Shown here: piece after piece, positions 5,331 through 5,461 of the stretch
How positions within the stretch are numbered: position 1 is the stretch's first letter
How the letters are laid out: each line of letters starts with the position of its first letter
NCBI GenBank assembly: GCA_937871605.1
Contig: CALMRM010000221.1
Span: forward strand, 1,257-6,717
Direction: 5' to 3'
DNA from: an uncultured Terriglobus sp.
Lineage (GTDB): Bacteria > Acidobacteriota > Terriglobia > Terriglobales > Acidobacteriaceae
Length of the DNA: 5,461 nt
Program-made: the position numbers and the translations under genes
Notes under the pieces: model-generated
The model's input: only the letters and a program-made list of their open reading frames with translations
The model's database searches: none
Told to the model about the DNA's origin: nothing

Positions 5331-5367
5331 AGTCGAAGCTCCCGGTACACCCTCGTAGCTCCCGGTA
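5331..5367 (-). repeat. two inverted iterons
   Basis: On the lower strand, 5367-5351 is an exact copy of TACCGGGAGCTACGAGG and 5347-5331 is the variant TACCGGGAGCTTCGACT, 20 bp apart start to start. Both face the direct iterons at 5174-5265. Paired inverted iterons near a rep promoter commonly let the initiator repress its own gene, so a rightward rep gene beyond the window is expected. Confidence 0.85.
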
Positions 5368-5374
5368 CACATTT

Positions 5375-5461
5375 GATCCAGTCGTGACTGATTAGTAGAC
5401 AACGAGTAGCGGCGACAGGGCTACAACTCGCGCAAAAAGCTGCAGAGTAGCCGGTGCGATG
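5375..5461 (+). promoter_or_regulatory. leader to the right of the iterons
   Basis: No gene fits here. A dyad CAGTC-GT-GACTG occupies 5379-5390. CGAGTAGC (5403-5410) can pair with GCTA and CTCG (5420-5423 and 5427-5430), leaving a 3-nt bulge. GAGTAGC recurs at 5404-5410 and 5445-5451. These small structures may belong to the leader of a downstream replication gene; the window ends with an ATG at 5459-5461 that cannot be judged. Confidence 0.3.

Larger units (their letters stand above)
5087..5374. other. probable plasmid replication origin (oriV) or Rep control region
   Basis: An AT-rich stretch, four phased direct iterons, a DnaA-like box and two inverted iterons lie together in under 300 bp without any gene. 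This combination is the standard layout of theta-replicating iteron plasmids. The boundaries are approximate. The initiator gene is not in the window, so origin function is inferred from architecture alone; a copy-control (inc) region would look similar. Confidence 0.65.

Noticed and set aside
5174..5367. CRISPR array
   Set aside because: Repeats are 17 bp, spacers in the direct set only 5-14 bp, and copies occur in both orientations; iterons explain all of this.
5459..5461. Start codon of the replication gene at the right edge
   Set aside because: Only the ATG itself is visible and no good ribosome site precedes it.

Overview
The window looks like the accessory part of an iteron-controlled bacterial plasmid (or plasmid-derived island), cut just before its replication gene. 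Moderate-to-high GC, GC-ending codons, frequent GTG/ATG starts with GAGG-type ribosome sites and a set of orphan gene families would fit a soil bacterium such as an Acidobacteriota member (Terriglobia). That assignment is a guess from style and not from a marker gene.

Left half, rightward genes. (1) 147-959 and 959-1600 are a translationally coupled pair: a soluble protein with a helical N-terminal part and a beta-rich C-terminal part, then a four-helix membrane protein. A strong hairpin follows. (2) 1784-2389 and 2392-2703 are a second coupled pair: a coiled-coil lipoprotein and a 103-residue helical cytosolic protein. A hairpin plus T6 tract follows at 2730-2775. (3) 2789-3481 encodes a 230-residue protein with the sequence plan of the uracil-DNA glycosylase superfamily. 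None of these genes is a recognisable named gene.

Right half, leftward genes, convergent with the first set. Starting next to the origin: a 224-residue protein of a widespread uncharacterised family (recalled as DUF6946) with a D...ExK nuclease-like signature (5054-4380); a 180-bp gap holding a perfect 21-bp inverted repeat (4241-4261 / 4336-4356); a 107-residue charged helical protein (4199-3876); and, overlapping it by 11 bp, a 70-residue protein (3886-3674). A charged open frame in the -1 frame (down to 3522) may be the displaced C-terminus of the 70-residue protein.

Right end. 5055-5461 has no gene. It holds an AT-rich stretch, four direct 17-bp iterons (TACCGGGAGCTACGAGG) at helical-phase spacing, a DnaA-box-like site, and two more iterons in inverted orientation. 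This is best read as a plasmid replication origin or Rep-binding control region; the initiator gene presumably lies beyond the right edge. The inverted repeat near 4300 carries the same TGTACCGGGA core, and 15 bp around one arm (4333-4347) are identical to the sequence around the last inverted iteron (5374-5360). A second Rep-binding locus about 0.9 kb away, between two cargo genes, is therefore likely and is the most unusual structural signal here. The two coupled pairs and the glycosylase-like gene are candidates for a plasmid-borne accessory or defence function, but nothing in the sequence proves that.
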